64,000 nt of DNA from Ehretia macrophylla. Taxonomy: Eukaryota; Streptophyta; Magnoliopsida; Boraginales; Ehretiaceae. The position numbers were made by a program, and so were the translations under genes. A model generated the notes under the pieces. That model saw only the letters and a list, made by a program, of their open reading frames with translations. It was not told where the DNA came from and made no database searches. The stretch covers positions 78,508,325 to 78,572,324 of the forward strand of contig CM075764.1 in assembly GCA_037974665.1 (NCBI GenBank). Direction: 5' to 3'. This document shows, one piece after another, positions 23,473-36,870 of the stretch. Numbering within the stretch: the stretch's first letter is position 1; each line of letters starts with the position of its first letter.

Positions 23473-25864
23473 TGTGAGACCCCATATTTTGCTTTATCTC
23501 GATTTGCGTGCTTTACCTCGTTTTGCGTGAATTGACCTGTTTATGTGCTATATGACTTAGAATGTGTTAAATATGTGATTAATACTCCTAATACATGCTA
23601 AGTGCGCATTCATAAAATTTTCATAAAAAACGGAATCAGAAATGTTATCGTCAGTTTCGGTGAATAATGTTTTGAACACCTGTCCGTTAAAATTTTTACA
23701 GGGGTGTTTTAAACGTTTTAAAACCTAGTCCTCGGGTATTAATAGACCCATGTTTCATTAAAACGGATTTGGAATCGATTTTGAAATTTTAAAGATTTTT
23801 ACACTTTCTTTTGCAAGAAAACGAGTTTTAAGCCGACTCGGGTGAAACTATTTTAATGTAAAACTCTTTGTCACCTAAAATTTAATGTCTAGAATTAATT
23901 TAGGTGTTAATTTATTGGTTGAGCAAGAAATAGTCAAGAAATGAATTAAAAGACTAAAAATAGAATTAAAAGACTAAAAGAACTAATTTGACTTTCTTTA
24001 AAATTGATTGACTTCTACTTATATGCATCAACATCTACTAACAAAGCACAAACACACCCTCAAAAACACATACAAGGCCGAGAGGTTCAAGGGAGAAAAG
24101 AGAAAGAAATTTCAAAGGTTTTCAAAACAAATTTTCATAGAAAAAGCTAGTTTTTGTCCGTAGTTTTTCATGCCGAGTTGGATTCCGCTTGTTAGGCACG
24201 CATTGCACGCATATCTAGGCTTATTTTGCATTAAAGGTGAGAGAAAGATTCTAGATCTCAAAAGTCATAATTTATGTTTTTGTGTATAATTGATTATTGA
24301 ACCGTTAGAATGTTAATTTGAAGTTATATTATTGCTCAGTGCACGCTAGGGATCATTTATGTGTATTCCTATGAGATTTGAACCGTTGTAGCATAAATTT
24401 TTATTTTTGGGTATTTAAAGTTGATAGATTGGTCATTTGTTGATTATTTTGAGTTGTAGTGGTTGGAATCGATTGCCGTCGATTTTTAAAAGTTTGTTAA
24501 TTACGTGGTAGCGCCGTTATAATGCCGAATTTCGATTGCGATGTTTGTGTGAAAATCTAAAAATTTCAGCTTAGGTGCATTGAGGTTTTAGGGTTGTTGG
24601 GCTTGATTTTGATGTGTCTTGGTTGGTTTTCGAGAGGGCTAATGTAGTTGATTGAATGGGGGAGTGTTAGAAACTGATTTGGAGTTATTTGGATTAGTAG
24701 AATGTAAGATATGATTATTTGGAATTTAGATTGTGTTTCTTTAAATTGGTGAATTGAGCCTTTAGATGATTGGGTGGTGTTGAGTGATTGAATTGTGAGT
24801 TGTAAATGGCTAGACTAGGGTTAGATTACGTGTTTAATGCATGTTAAGTTGGATGGCTTACTTTGTCATCTAACTTAGTTGTTTGTTATTTAATTGATTA
24901 CTTGATGTTATATTGATGATAATTGATGATTATTGATTGATTATTGATGAACCAGGAGATAGTCAACGGAAAAGGTTACCCTTCTGTGATATGATGTTTA
25001 ATATTATTGCTGTGTCTTGGTATGTGTGTGCCACCTCTCGGGCAGCATCGGGTTGTCGGGTTGATAACAACATGACTACCAGAGGCTACCCCCAGCTCGC
25101 ATAACGGAGGTGTCATGGAGGGAGGGGCTAGTGAGGTACCTCGGGTGCGTGAGTAATGGGGAGTTATAAGAAGAATGGTTGAGATCGTGATGGCGTTTGG
25201 AGCTACACCAACTAGGGTATCCTTTATTGATTGGTCATTATAGTTATATGTTTATATTGTTATTGATGTTTTATTGTGTGTTTACTGCTCAAAGGATCAT
25301 TTCCAAGGAGTATAGTAAATATTGTTAGAGATCTATCGGATCCTCACTGAGCTTGTTTTATATAAGCTCACTCTCTATTATTGCATGCTTACAGGTGTCC
25401 TTGAGCAAGATTACGGGTATGTGCCTCTAGAAGATAAAAATGTGCCTTACGTGGATGAGTCTTATGTGCAGGAGTCTTTGCCATGAGATTGTTTATAGTT
25501 ATTGTAATATGATGTATTGTAAAACCTACCTTAGTATGAAGACATATGTATGTTGACTTAGTAGTCTTTCTTTTGACTATGGTTGGGTTGCCAAGTTAGT
25601 TTATAATCTATTTTGATATGTATGTATGGTTTATGTATGAAGTGGAACGGAGACGTATAACCAAGAATGATTATTGTATAATATGGTTATGTTGCATGTG
25701 GTTAACTTAATTGAGGAGTTGATTGTTGAATGGTTGAGGAGTTTGGTTGTATGATGTTCTGAGAGGTTGGTTTAGAACCTCGGTGTTTTAATTACTGTCG
25801 TTATACTGCCGAAATTTCGTTGCGTCCTGACTGATCATAGGTAGGGTCGAGTTGAGGGGTGACA
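23473..25864 (+). mobile_element. Family B 3' LTR, complete, 2392 bp
   Basis: It starts TGTGAGACCCC after a polypurine tract and ends 'gagttgaggggtgaca'. Its sequence matches, in reverse, the solo LTR at 26769-29207. It includes 'gagcttgttttatataagctc' (25349-25369), a stem-loop at the place where other families have a different complementary stem. Family A LTR sequence resumes directly after it. Confidence 0.88.
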
Positions 25865-26723
25865 TGGGCGGCATCGGGCTTGCCGGTATACCTTGGATAC
25901 CATGGTTACCCAGTCCCTCTATCGCTTGGGATGCCGCCCAGGGAGAGTTGGGTCGTAGGATTTCGGGGTACATCCGGAGTACACCCATTTTGGAGTTATA
26001 AGGGGATGCCGGCTTATCGATAACAGTGTCATTATTACATCGGGATTTCAGTTCGTGGCTCGTGGTTCGTGGTTGAAGAACAAAGTGAATCGTATCATTT
26101 TTAATGTGTGGTAACTTGTTGTTTTAATTGTTCTTTGGTTGTAAAATGCTTTATTTGTACTAACTGCTGCATTGCACGTCCCCGGTAGACCTTATCCCTC
26201 ACTGGGCAATTGTGATTGCTCATAGCTCGCTAAACATGTTTCAGGTGATGCAGTTGGAGGAATTGCCTTGATTGCTGTGTGCTATTACTTGAGATTAGAG
26301 TGATTGCTTGTTAAATTGTGGAAGACCTTGTTGTCCTACTTTCTGTTCTATTTTGGAGCCTAAGGGCTTATGTATATATTTGGGTAGTTGCAGGTTTGAA
26401 AGCTAAGTGGATGTGGCAAGTGTTATGGAATTGTGACATGTAATAACTTATGCTTCTGCTTCTAGCTACGTTGCATGCTTGTGTGTATTTATATTGTCTT
26501 GTGTTGCTTAAGGCTCGGATGGCCTTGAAGTTTGGATTTCAATTACAAATGTTGTTCATTTTGCTTCGTGGTTTTATTTGATTGTTTACAGGTTTTCAGA
26601 ATGTCCACGGTACAGGGGAGACTTTATCTGTTTTTCCTAAATTTTGTGACCAGGTTTGGAAATGGGGTTGAGAATAGCTTGGTTATTAGAGCCTCCGGTC
26701 TCGTGAGGGATCGGAGTGTTACA
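25865..26723 (+). mobile_element. Family A LTR, second copy, 3' part
   Basis: It is nearly identical to 13374-14231 of the first copy; counted from the shared 'gggcggcatcggg', both are exactly 858 bp to the LTR end. It ends GGGATCGGAGTGTTACA and is followed directly by copia pol codons, so this is the outer right edge of the family A insertion. Confidence 0.85.
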
Positions 26724-26768
26724 TCACTCCTCAGTAGAATAATATATCTGAGAGATGAAATCGGATAC
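26724..26768 (+). pseudogene. Copia integrase piece 1
   Basis: Reading frame from 'cct cag tag aat' gives the copia integrase block SPQQNGVSERRN with Q and R codons now TAG and TGA. It continues without a gap, across the solo LTR at 26769-29207, into the next piece (R[11 protein letters not shown]). The earlier part of gag-pol is not seen in the window. Confidence 0.8.
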
Positions 26769-29207
26769 TGTCACGCCCCAACTCGACCCCACCTACGATC
26801 AGTCAGGACGCAACGAAATTTCGGCAGTATAATGACAGTAATTAAGACACCGATGCTCTAAACCAACATCTCAGAACATCATACAATCAAACTCCTCAAC
26901 CAAACAACAATCAATTCCTCAATACCATTAACAACATATAACATAACCATATTATACAATAATCATTCTTAGTTATACGCCTCCGTTCCAACATAATTCC
27001 TTAACTTTAACATACATATCAAAATAGATTATAATCCAACTTAGCAACCCGATCATAGTCAAAAGAGAGACTACTAAGTTAGCAACAACTAGTTCATTAT
27101 CTTTACTACAGCTTATACATCATAAACTACAAAGTAAATAAAAGACAACTAGAATAATATACAAGACAATAGAGTATACAACATCTTAAGCATCAAGGAC
27201 AAGACTCTGGCACATAGGACTCATCCACATACCGCACATTATCCCCTTCTGGAGGCACGTACCCGTAATCTTGCTCAATAACACCTGTATGCATGCAATA
27301 ATAGAGAGTGAGCTTATATAAACAAGCTCAGTGAGGATCTGATAGATCTCTAACAGTATTTACTATACTCCTTGGAAATGATCCTTTGAGCAGTAAACAC
27401 ACAATAAAACATCAATAACAATATAAACACATAACTATAATGACCAATCAATAAAGGATACTCTAGTTGGTGTAGCTCCAAACATCATCACGATCTCAAC
27501 CATTCTTCTTGTAACTCCCCATTACTCACGCACCCGAGGTACCTCACTAGCCCCTCCTTCCATGACACCTCCGTCATGCGAGCTGGGGGTAGTCTCTGGT
27601 AGTCATGCCGTTATCAACCCGACAGCCCGATGCTGTCTGAGAGGTGGCACACACATACCAAGACTCAGCAATAATAATAAACATCATTCACAGGAGGACA
27701 ATCTAGCAGAATTGCCTATCTCCCGGTTCATCAATCATCAATCAATAATCATCAATTATCATCAATTGTCATCAATATAACATCAAGTAATCAATTAAAT
27801 AACAAACAACTAAGTTAGATGACAAAGTAGGTCATCCAGCTTAACATGCATTAAACACGTAATCTAACCCTAGTCTAATCATCAACAACTCACAATTCAA
27901 TCACTCAAACACCACCCAATCATCTAAAGGCTCAATTCAACAATTTAAAGAAAGACAATCTAAACTTCAAATAATCATATCTTACATTCTACTAATCCAA
28001 ACCACTCCAAAACAGTTTCTAACACTCACCTATTCAATCATCTACATTAGCCCTCTCGGAAACCAACCAAAACACATCAGAATCAGGCCCAACAACCCTA
28101 AAACCTCAATGCACCTAGGCTGAAATTTCCAGATTTTCACCCAAACATCGCAATCGAAAATTCGGCATTATAATGGCGTCACCACGTAATTAACAAACTT
28201 TTAAAAATCGACGGCAATCGATTCCAACCACAACAACTCAAGAAAATCATCAAATGGCCAATCTATCAACTTTAAATACCCGAAAATAAATAATTTCGCT
28301 ACAATGGTGCAAATCTCGTAGTAATATACATAAATGATCCCTAGCATGCACTGAGCAATAATATAACTTCAAATTAACATTCTAACGGTTCAATAATCAA
28401 TTATATGCAAAAACATAAAAAATGACTTTTGAGATCTAGAATTTTTCTCTCACCTTTGATGCGAAACAAGCCTAGATATGAGTGCAATGCGTGCCCAACA
28501 AGCGGAATCCAACTCGGCATGAAAATCTATGGACAAAAATTAGGTTTTTCTATGAAAAATTGCTTTGAAAACTTGAAGAAAAAGCTTGATTTTTCTCTCT
28601 ATAGCTCTCGGCCATGTGTGTGAAATTTGAGTATGTTTTGTGTTGTGTTGATGCATATAAGCTAAGGTCAACATATTAAAAATAGTCAAAGTTGATTTTA
28701 TTAGTCTTTTAATTCTATTTTCTAGTCTTTTAATTCATTTAATGACTATTTCTTGCTCAACTATTAAATTAACACTTAAACTAATTCTAGACATTATATT
28801 TTAGGTGACAAAAAGGGTTACATTAAAACAGTTTCACCCAAGTCGGCTCAAAGCTCGTTTTCTTGCAAAAGAAAGTGTAAAAATCTTTAAAATTTCAAAA
28901 CCGATTCCAAATCCGTTTTAATCAAACACGGGTCTATTAATAACCGAGGACTAGGTTTTAAAATGTTTAAAATACCCCTGTAAAAATTTTAGTAGACAGG
29001 TGTTCAAAAATACTATTCACCAAAACCGACAATAAAATTTCTAATTACGTTTTTTATAAAAATTTCATGAATGCACACTTAGCATGTATTAGGAGTATTA
29101 ATCACAGAATTATCACATTCTAAGTCATATAGCACATAAACAGGTCAATTCACGTAAAACGAGGTAAAGTACGCAAACCGAGATAAAGCAAAATATGAGG
29201 TCTCACA
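26769..29207 (-). mobile_element. Solo gypsy LTR, minus orientation (family B type), 2439 bp
   Basis: The perfect 5-bp target duplication GATAC (26764-26768 and 29208-29212) flanks an LTR that, read on the minus strand, starts TGTGAGACCTC and ends GGGGCGTGACA. It aligns with the family B 3' LTR end to end. Removing it and one duplication copy restores the copia integrase reading frame. No internal sequence remains. The frames at 27562 and 28429 are LTR sequence. Confidence 0.95.
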
Positions 29208-29212
29208 GATAC

Positions 29213-30104
29213 TCCTAGATATGGTGAGATCAATGATGAGTCACGCGACTTTACCTATTTCTTTCTGGGGGTATGCCTTAGAGACGACAGCATACATTTT
29301 GAACCTAGTGCCTTCCAAATCTGTACCTAAGACAGCTTATGAGTTGTGGACGGGTCGCAAGTGCAGTTTAAGGCACATCCACATTTGGGGGTGTCCACCT
29401 TATGTACTAAACAACTCCATTTCTAAGCTGGACCTAAGGTTTGAGATGTGTCATTTCATATGATATCCTAAGGGAACCAGAGATAGAATTTTCTACTATC
29501 CTAAAAAGCATAAGGTTCTAATCAGTACTCATGCTAGATACTTAGAGCATGATAGTGTAATCCATTGAGAGCTAAATTCAGAAACTACACTAGAGGAAGT
29601 TTCTTCTAATACTTCTATTAACCCGGCACCTATAACTGAAGCCATAAATAATTAACAAATTCCCCTTAGTACCTCAGAGCCTCATCGTAGTGGAAGGATA
29701 TTGAAACAACCAGATCAATATTATGGAGAGTCTTTCAAGGCAGTCTCTGATCATCAGGTTGACGATCCCACTAGCTACGATAAAGCAATAACAGACATAG
29801 ATGCGGACCATTGGCGCAAGGTAATGGAATCTAAGTTGGAGTCCATGTATTCCAAAAAAGTCTGGGATCTTGTAGTTGTACGTGAATGGGTAAAACCCAT
29901 AGGGTATAAACGGGTCTACAAGAGAAAGAAATGAGCGGACAGGAAGGTGGAAACCTTCAAAGCTAGGCTAGTAGCAAAGGGATACACTCAGAAAGATAGT
30001 ATCGACTATGAGGAGACTTTCTCACTAGTAGCCATGCTAAAGTCCATAAGGATTCTCTCAGCCATCACTTGTCATTATGACTACGAGATATGGCAGATGG
30101 ACGT
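29213..30104 (+). pseudogene. Copia integrase end and reverse transcriptase start, piece 2
   Basis: 29213-29470 encodes the integrase C-terminal part with '[16 protein letters not shown]' and '[13 protein letters not shown]', typical of plant copia elements. 29690-30104 encodes the start of the reverse transcriptase: 'HWRKVMESKLESM', 'KRVYKRK', 'KARLVAKGYTQK' and 'YEIWQMDV'. In-frame stops separate these parts. The frame is cut at 30104 by the family E LTR and resumes at 35850. Confidence 0.9.
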
Positions 30105-31277
30105 TGATATGACTATATTTGCAGCAAACAAACCTTATATTTATACTACATTTGCATCTTAACTTATGAATAAATGCAACACTTATGTACTTTCGATGCA
30201 AATATAGGATAATACAACAAAGTGAAAAATTAGACCCAAAATGATCCAAATTGCAAGTCAAAAAGTTGAGAACATGGAAACTCAAGAAACGGTGGGAGAA
30301 TGAAGCCCGTAGAAGAAGAATTTGGCCAAACCAGGTGCGAAATCAGACTCAGCGCAATGGAAAAACCTAAAAAATGCCTTGGTCAACCGGTCAAAGTCAA
30401 AATTGCAGAAGGGCGCTCGAGCTCGTCTTCAATGGTACTCGAGCGTGAGATCCTTGGCACTCGAGCGCACTTGCAGGAAGCTTCTACCCGTGCAGATTAG
30501 TCCATGTGGACCGCCAAATGCCTCTGATTGGCCCACGTGGACGCCAAATGGCGTGATTGAATTGGACCGAACCAGACGCACACCCGAGCGTGCCTCCTTG
30601 GGGGTTCGAGCGCTTGATGCAGAATCTTCCACCACCTTTGCGAGCGACACGTAGTGCAAATCCATCGGCGGAGCAGGGGCGCGCTCGAAAAATTGCCTAT
30701 AAATACCCCCCAACCCGGACCAATTTAGGATAATTTAGGATTTTAATTATGTTTTAATTATTAATTAGATTAGTTTAATTTTAGTTTTATTTAATCACTT
30801 AGTTTATTTAGTAGTAATTGTAGAATACGGGGGAAGTTCTGCCCAAATAGCTTTTAATAGAAAAGCTCTTATTCAGGAGAAGTTTTGCCCAAATAGCTCT
30901 TATTCGGGGGAATTTTCTCCCGAATAGCTACTTTGTGTCGGACCTCTGCTCAAATTTCTGGAATCAGAAAAACAAAGTCGTCATATCGGGGGAGCCTTTC
31001 TTGATTGTCTTATTTGTACTACTTGTATTTATTATTATGTTTGAGTATAGCTATTATCTAGGGGAGGATATTGTAAATTACAGTATTTTAATATATGGTC
31101 TCAGATTCAGTTTATTTAATTCAATTGCAATATATGGCTTGCTTTAATTAAGTATTATTTTTCATACATAATGTTTTTAAGTAGATGTTATGATTGCTTT
31201 ACTTTCATGCCATATATCCATGCTTTAATAGTGAATCTATAGGTTATACCATAGATTCTATGAGACTATAGGTTGTA
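30105..31277 (+). mobile_element. Athila/Tat-like LTR (family E), left part
   Basis: It begins TGATATGACT directly after GACGT (30100-30104). Its far end, CGAACACATCA at 35849, is followed by GATGT (35850-35854), a 5-bp duplication with one transition. A TATA box (tataaata, 30698-30705) marks a likely promoter after a stretch rich in 'ctcgagcg' words. Repeated 'ttctgcccaaatagct' motifs lie at 30835-30930. A minus-strand gypsy remnant interrupts the LTR at 31278. No PBS or coding sequence of its own remains, so it is a solo LTR. Open frames here (30300-30713) are LTR sequence. Confidence 0.75.
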
Positions 31278-33753
31278 TGTCATGCCTCGACCCAACCCCA
31301 CGCTAAAGGTTAAGTCTGGACCCGACAATCGGACAGAGTCTCCTCTGTACCGTGGACCTTATGAAAACATGTAAACATTCAAATTAAGCCACAAAACAAC
31401 AAGAACACCATTTTTAATTAAAATCCCAGCTTCAAGGCCGTCTGAGCCCTAAGTAACACAAGACAATATAAAATACATACAAACATGCAACAACAGTCCT
31501 AAAATCTTTGTCTTCATTCGCTTATCATACCATTCTATGTCAGCAAATAAACATTCTTAGAAACTAAAATAAACCATTACAGCCCCCTACAATCACACAG
31601 AAGCATGCAACAAACTAAAAGTAGGAATATTAATTATTACATGCCAGGGATACTAATCATACATTATATTCAAACTTACAGCTACACAATATATACATGA
31701 GCTCAAGGCTCCAAAATAGAACATAAACAACAACTAAAGTCTCCATATAACAACAAGAACCACAATCCACATTAAGAAAATGGGACACTGCAGCTAAGAC
31801 AACTGTTCAATCTGGACTTCCTGCTCCTCACCCTCACGCACCTCCTGAAACATGTTAGCGATATATGAGCAACCACAATTGCCCAGTGAGTGATTAAGAC
31901 TACCTGGGGTGTACAATGCAACAAGTAAAGCAAATAAGCAATAAAAGCAAGTAAAAGGACAATAGAAATATCAATTAACCACATATTTAAAAGGATACGA
32001 TACACTTGACCCCAACACTCCATAATTCTTTATCTTCGATCATGAGCCATGAGCCACGAATCACAAACCACGAACCACGATCAATGTGTCGGTAAAATCC
32101 CCAATCACTCTAGTGGGTGTACTCTGGATGTACCCCGATAACCTATGACCCAACACCCCCTGGCAATCTCTAGACCAGGCGAGTGAGGGACTAGAGCACG
32201 GAGATCGAATACCCACTGGCAAGCCCACTATCGCCCAGCCAATATTCAATGCATCTGCCCCTGACACTATGGTTGTGCAACCACTATGCAATGCACTTAT
32301 CAATGGAAATATAACAACAACAATGGAAGCAATAATACATGGGAGGAACAAAAAAGTAGGTTGGCCTCAAAATAGTTGGAATAGAAGCATTAGCATGTAA
32401 GCAACTAAACGACAACAAAAGAGCATTTACACTTTTCACATAGAACTTTACCAAAAGCTCAAGAATGTCTTAAAAACACATTTAAACACCTGACAGTTAC
32501 AAGCTCATAGAAACGTGAAACACCCGATTTCCTACTTTAACCCCTTTATAACGCAACCCATTTTCCTTCCAAACTTAAGTAATTGTTCTAGATTAGTAAG
32601 TGGCCTATTCCACACTTCAAATTAACCCATTAGGCACTCGTAGGACCCTCAAAGTTACCCAATTACCTGCGTTTAGCACAAAAGCCCATATTTCTCCCTT
32701 ATGACTTTGTACTACACGTACCTCGACCGGGACTCAATTGAGAGTTAGTAAAGCTTATTTAGAACCTATATAGCCTAGGAATCCCAAATATCTAGGCCAA
32801 ACTAACCCGAATTTGCGCTAACCCCGAAACCCCTTTTAAAAAGTCGCCTAATTCGTGATTTTGTTAAGTTAGAAGCAATTGAACCTTACGGGGTCATTAC
32901 ACTACCTTCATTAGCACCTAAAGCATCTATTTAGATCATTGAATCAAGCTACAAGGTTCACTTTCACAAAACCCTAGAAAATTCATCACTATTCATGTCA
33001 TATGATCAACGAATGAATTCAACCGTTTAAATTATGAAACAATAGCATAAATGTGGTCTCTACTACTTGTATACAACATATATTAGCATATTTGAGCATA
33101 GCATAATCATTTGATAGCAAATCTACAAAATAAAAAAAAAGTGTAACATTATAGAAATGCAAAATAACCATGCAAATCCCTCACCTATTATGCGTAGAAG
33201 CCCGGGGAAGGTTAGAGAACACTCTAAACTACTTGTACCTAGCTTGGCTTGGCTTGGAATGGAGAATTGAAAAGTCAAAAATCCTCTCCTTGCACTAGAA
33301 GGGTTGTCGGGTTTGGCTGCTCCCTTTTTTAGCTTTTTTTGTGTGTGTTATGTTATAAGCTATTGTATGTGTGTGAGTATATACTTAAGTGGTGTTAAGT
33401 TAAGTGTGTTATATGACTATAAAAATGTGTCTAGCTAGCTTAAAAACGAGTCTAAAGGTGCAATTATATTCTAGCTAATTAAAAATATAAAGTTTCACTA
33501 CGTAATACTATTCACTAGTTCAATAAAATATTTTCTAAACGGAGGTTCCTATCACTTTTTGCTCAAATGCATATTTTTTTCTCATTCCTAAAATAATTAA
33601 TATGATTTAAAAAAAATTCTAATTCGAAGTAATTAAGGAGTTGAAAAACATGATGAATAGTAACTACATAAAGCAACAAGTAAAGCACAATAGAAATCCA
33701 CAAATAGTAGATGCAACAGTTAAAAGATGTACGGTTGAATCTCGGGCGTCACA
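31278..33753 (-). mobile_element. Gypsy 3' LTR, minus orientation (family A-like), 2476 bp
   Basis: Read on the minus strand it starts TGTGACGCCCGAGATTC at 33753, like the family A LTR at 11382, and ends GGGGTTGGGTCGAGGCATGACA at 31278. The polypurine tract (AAAGGGGAGAGGG on the minus strand) lies just before its start. The palindrome tggttgtgcaacca (32270-32283) and the stem-loop (31867-31884) match those of the other LTRs. It belongs to the pol remnant at 33754-35757. Confidence 0.8.
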
Positions 33754-35757
33754 CCCTCTCCCCTTTAAACTAATTGCGCCCATGTAATTCTTACATGATT
33801 CGGCAAATAACTCTGGATAGCAATCTCGCATCTGATCTCTCTCTCCCATGTGGCATCCTCTAATCCATGATGATCCCACAGTATCTTAACCATCAGAATG
33901 CTTTTAGTTCTTAGCTCTTAAGCCTTCTGATCTACAACTCGCAAAGGTTTCTCTGTATAAGTCAAAGTCTCATTGATCTCTAGCGGTTCTGGCTCAATAA
34001 TATTAGAAGGATCTGGCTGATACTTCCGAAGCATAAATACATGGAAGACATCATGAATTCTGACCAAGCTGGGAGGTAAAGCTGGTCTGTAAGCCAATGC
34101 ACTAACTTTCTCAGTGATTTCAAACGGTCCAACATATCTCGGGCTGACTTTACCTCATCTACCATGCCGAATCAAACCTTTTCGAGGAGAGATTTTCATA
34201 AATACTCGATCACTTAAGGCAAACTCCAAATCTCGGCGCCATTTATCTGCATATCTCTTCTACTGACTTTGTGTTGTAAGCATTCTTCTTTTGATAAGTT
34301 GCACTTATCAATCATTCTATTCATCTCAGGCAACAAAGTAGGGTCGATAATCTTTATCTCACCAACCTCATCCCAATATAGAGCAAACCTGCATTTACAC
34401 CTATAAAGTACCTCATACGGTGCCATGCCAATAGTAGCTTGATAACTATTATTATAAGCGAACTCTGCAAGTGGTAAATATTTCTCCCAACTCTTACCGA
34501 AGTCCAGAATAAAAGCTCGCAACATATCTTTGAGGATTAAGATAGTTCTCTCAGATTGACCGTTCGTTTGAGGGTGATAAAAAGTACTGAAGCTTAAAGT
34601 TGTGCCCAAAGCTTTCTGAATCTTCTGCCATAATTGAGATGTGAACCTGGGATCTCTGTCTGACACAATACTCTTTGGAATCCCATGACGTCTAACAATA
34701 TTCTCAACATATAACTCATCTAGTTTATCAAGAGAATCAGTCTTCTTTGTAGAAATAAAGTGAGAAGTCTTGGTCAATCTATCAACAACAACCCAAACTG
34801 AGTCATTACCCTTCGAAGATCTCGGCAATTCTGAGACGAAATCCTTAGTAATATTATCCCATTTCCAGTCAGGTATAGCCAAAGGCTGTAACAACCCTAC
34901 AGGTCTCTGATGCTCCGCTTTAACTTTCTGACATGTAAGGCATCTAGCAACATAGTCGGCAATCTCTCTCTTCATGTTGTTCCACTAGAAGTTTTGTTTC
35001 AGATCCCTATACATCTTTGTATTGCCTGGATGGATAGTATATCTAGAACTGTGTGCCTCAGCAAGTATATCCCTTTTTAAGGCTAGCTCACTCGAAATAC
35101 AGATTCTGCCTTTAAATTTAAGAATGTCATCATCATGCAGTTTGAAATCCGACTCTCCCCCTTTAAACTTTTCTAGGATTTTCAACAATTGAGGATCGGT
35201 CTGTTGAGCTTCTCTAATCCTGGATAATAATAGAGATTGAATCTGCAAACTTGCAAATTGAAAACCAGAATTTGAAGTTTTAGGCTTCAATAAGCATAAT
35301 TCTTCCATGAACTCCCAATTTTTTATAATCAAACTAGCGACGGTAGCCTTTCGGCTCAAAGCATCAGCAACAATATTGGTCTTACTTGGAAGATAATTAA
35401 TAGTATAGTTGTAGTCCTCAAGTAACTCCAGCCAACGCCTCTGCCACTTATTCGACTCTTTTTGTGAAAACAGATATTTCAGACTCTTATGATTTGTAAA
35501 GATTTCAAATTTGTTGCCCCAGAGATAATGACGTCATTTCTTTAATGCAAGAATAATAGCTGCGAGCTCAAGATCGTGCGTCAGATAGTTAAGTTCATAA
35601 AGTTTTAGTTTTCTTTTCCCACTTTGCATCAATACATAGCCCAGACCCTCCTTAGAAGCATCATTGTAAATTACCAGATTATCAATACTTTCAGCCAAAG
35701 CAAGAATAGGAGCTGTGGTTAACCTTTTCTTCAATTCTTAGAAGCTAGCCTCACTCA
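33754..35757 (-). pseudogene. Gypsy chromovirus pol remnant (RNase H, integrase, chromodomain-like)
   Basis: Reading from 35757 down, RNase H (SEASF-ELKKRLTTAPI, IYNDASKEGLG, NYLTHDLELAAI, DALSRKATVAS) is followed by the integrase. This has CLTCQKVKAEHQRP, SDRDPRFTS, NGQSERT and YNNSYQATIGMAPY (34214-34975). The C-terminal 'HVSMLRKYQPDPS' and 'LWDHHGLEDATWERE' blocks lie at about 33830-34010. Several stops and frame breaks occur. The reverse transcriptase, gag and 5' LTR are missing: the coding sequence joins family E LTR directly at about 35757, a deletion junction. Confidence 0.88.
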
Positions 35758-35849
35758 GAGCACACTACACTACAAGATCCATGCACTTGTAGGTTATTAA
35801 AACTTGGTCAAATTTGCACCCATTGATATTGCCGACCTCGAACACATCA
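35758..35849 (+). mobile_element. Family E LTR, right end
   Basis: The sequence 'cacactacactacaagatcc...acttggtcaaatttgcaccc' matches the LTR end at 10610-10670. It ends in CA at 35849, next to the target duplication GATGT. Confidence 0.7.
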
Positions 35850-36870
35850 GATGTCAAGACAACATTCCTTAACGAGAATCTTGACGAATGCATCTACATG
35901 ATGCAACCAGACAAATTCATTATCAAAGGCCAAGAGAATATGGTCTGTATGCTTAATAGGTACATTTGTGGACTTAAGCAAGTGTCTAGGGCATAGAATA
36001 TTCGATTCAATGAAGCGATTAAAGCTTTTGGCTTTAAGCAAAACGTTGACGAACCATGTGTGTACAAGAAAATGGATAATTATGTTTATATATTTCTTGT
36101 CCTTTATATAGATGATATCTTATTAATTGGGGACAATGTAATGATGTTAACATCTATAAAGGTTTGACTGTATTCTCAATTTCAAATGAAGGATTTGGGA
36201 GAAGCTAACTATGTTATAGGGATTAAACTCATGTGCGATCGTAAGAACAAGGTACTAGCATTATCACAAGCTACATATGTTTAGAAGATACTGGTCAAGT
36301 TTAACATGCAGGACTCCAAGAAGGGTCTCTTGCCCTCTAGGCATGAAGTTCCTCTTTCTTGAGATCAGTATACCAAAACTCCTAATGAGGAAGAAAGCAT
36401 GAGGTGGATTCTATATGTATCAGCAATTGGCAGCCTCATGTATGCCATGTTATGTACTAGACCAAATATCTGCTTTGTCGTAGGCATGGTTAGCCAATAT
36501 CAGTCAAACCCAGGGCAAGCTCACTAGGTAGCACTCAAACATATATTCAAGTATCTTTGGAGAACGAAAGATTATATGCTTGTTTACTGAGCTAAGGATC
36601 TGATGTTGCTAGCATACACAAACTCAGACTTCCAATCGGATAAGGATTCTAGGAGATCTACTTCTGGGTACATCTTTACCCTGTCAAGAGGTGTTATTTC
36701 ATGGAGAAGTATAAAGCAATCATGCATTGCAGATTCTACCATGGAAGTTGAGTATGTGGCAGCATTAGAAGCTGCTAAAATATCTATTCGGCTGAGGAAG
36801 TTTTATTAGAGCTGGGGGTAGTGCTTGCCGTGGAAAAGCCCATAATCATATATTGTGATAATAGTAGAGT
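35850..36870 (+). pseudogene. Copia reverse transcriptase and RNase H, piece 3
   Basis: This continues the frame cut at 30104: DVKTTFLNENLDE, YMMQPDKFI, CGLKQVSRA, then the catalytic YIDD box (VLYIDDILLI, about 36100-36130), 'MKDLGEANYVIGI' and SIGSLMYAM-like sequence. The copia RNase H with 'SDFQSDKDSRRSTSGY' and 'ADSTMEVEYVAA' is at 36603-36790. Several Trp codons are now TAG or TGA. The RNase H 'YCDNS' motif is cut at 36870 by the solo LTR and resumes at 39904. Confidence 0.92.

Larger units (their letters stand above)
15936..25864 (+). mobile_element. Ty3/gypsy chromovirus (Tekay/Del-like), defective (family B)
   Basis: The order is: truncated 5' LTR (15936-17108), gag end and protease (17109-18046), inserted solo LTR (18047-20728), reverse transcriptase/RNase H, integrase and chromodomain-like tail (20734-23450), polypurine tract, and 3' LTR (23473-25864). 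Protein order PR-RT-RH-INT with a C-terminal chromodomain-type tail is that of a chromovirus. The 5' LTR lacks its first ~25 bp and its last half. The junction to gag is a deletion that removed the primer-binding site and most of gag. About 1.4 kb of the host LTR was also lost at the insertion site, so no target duplication remains. Confidence 0.85.
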
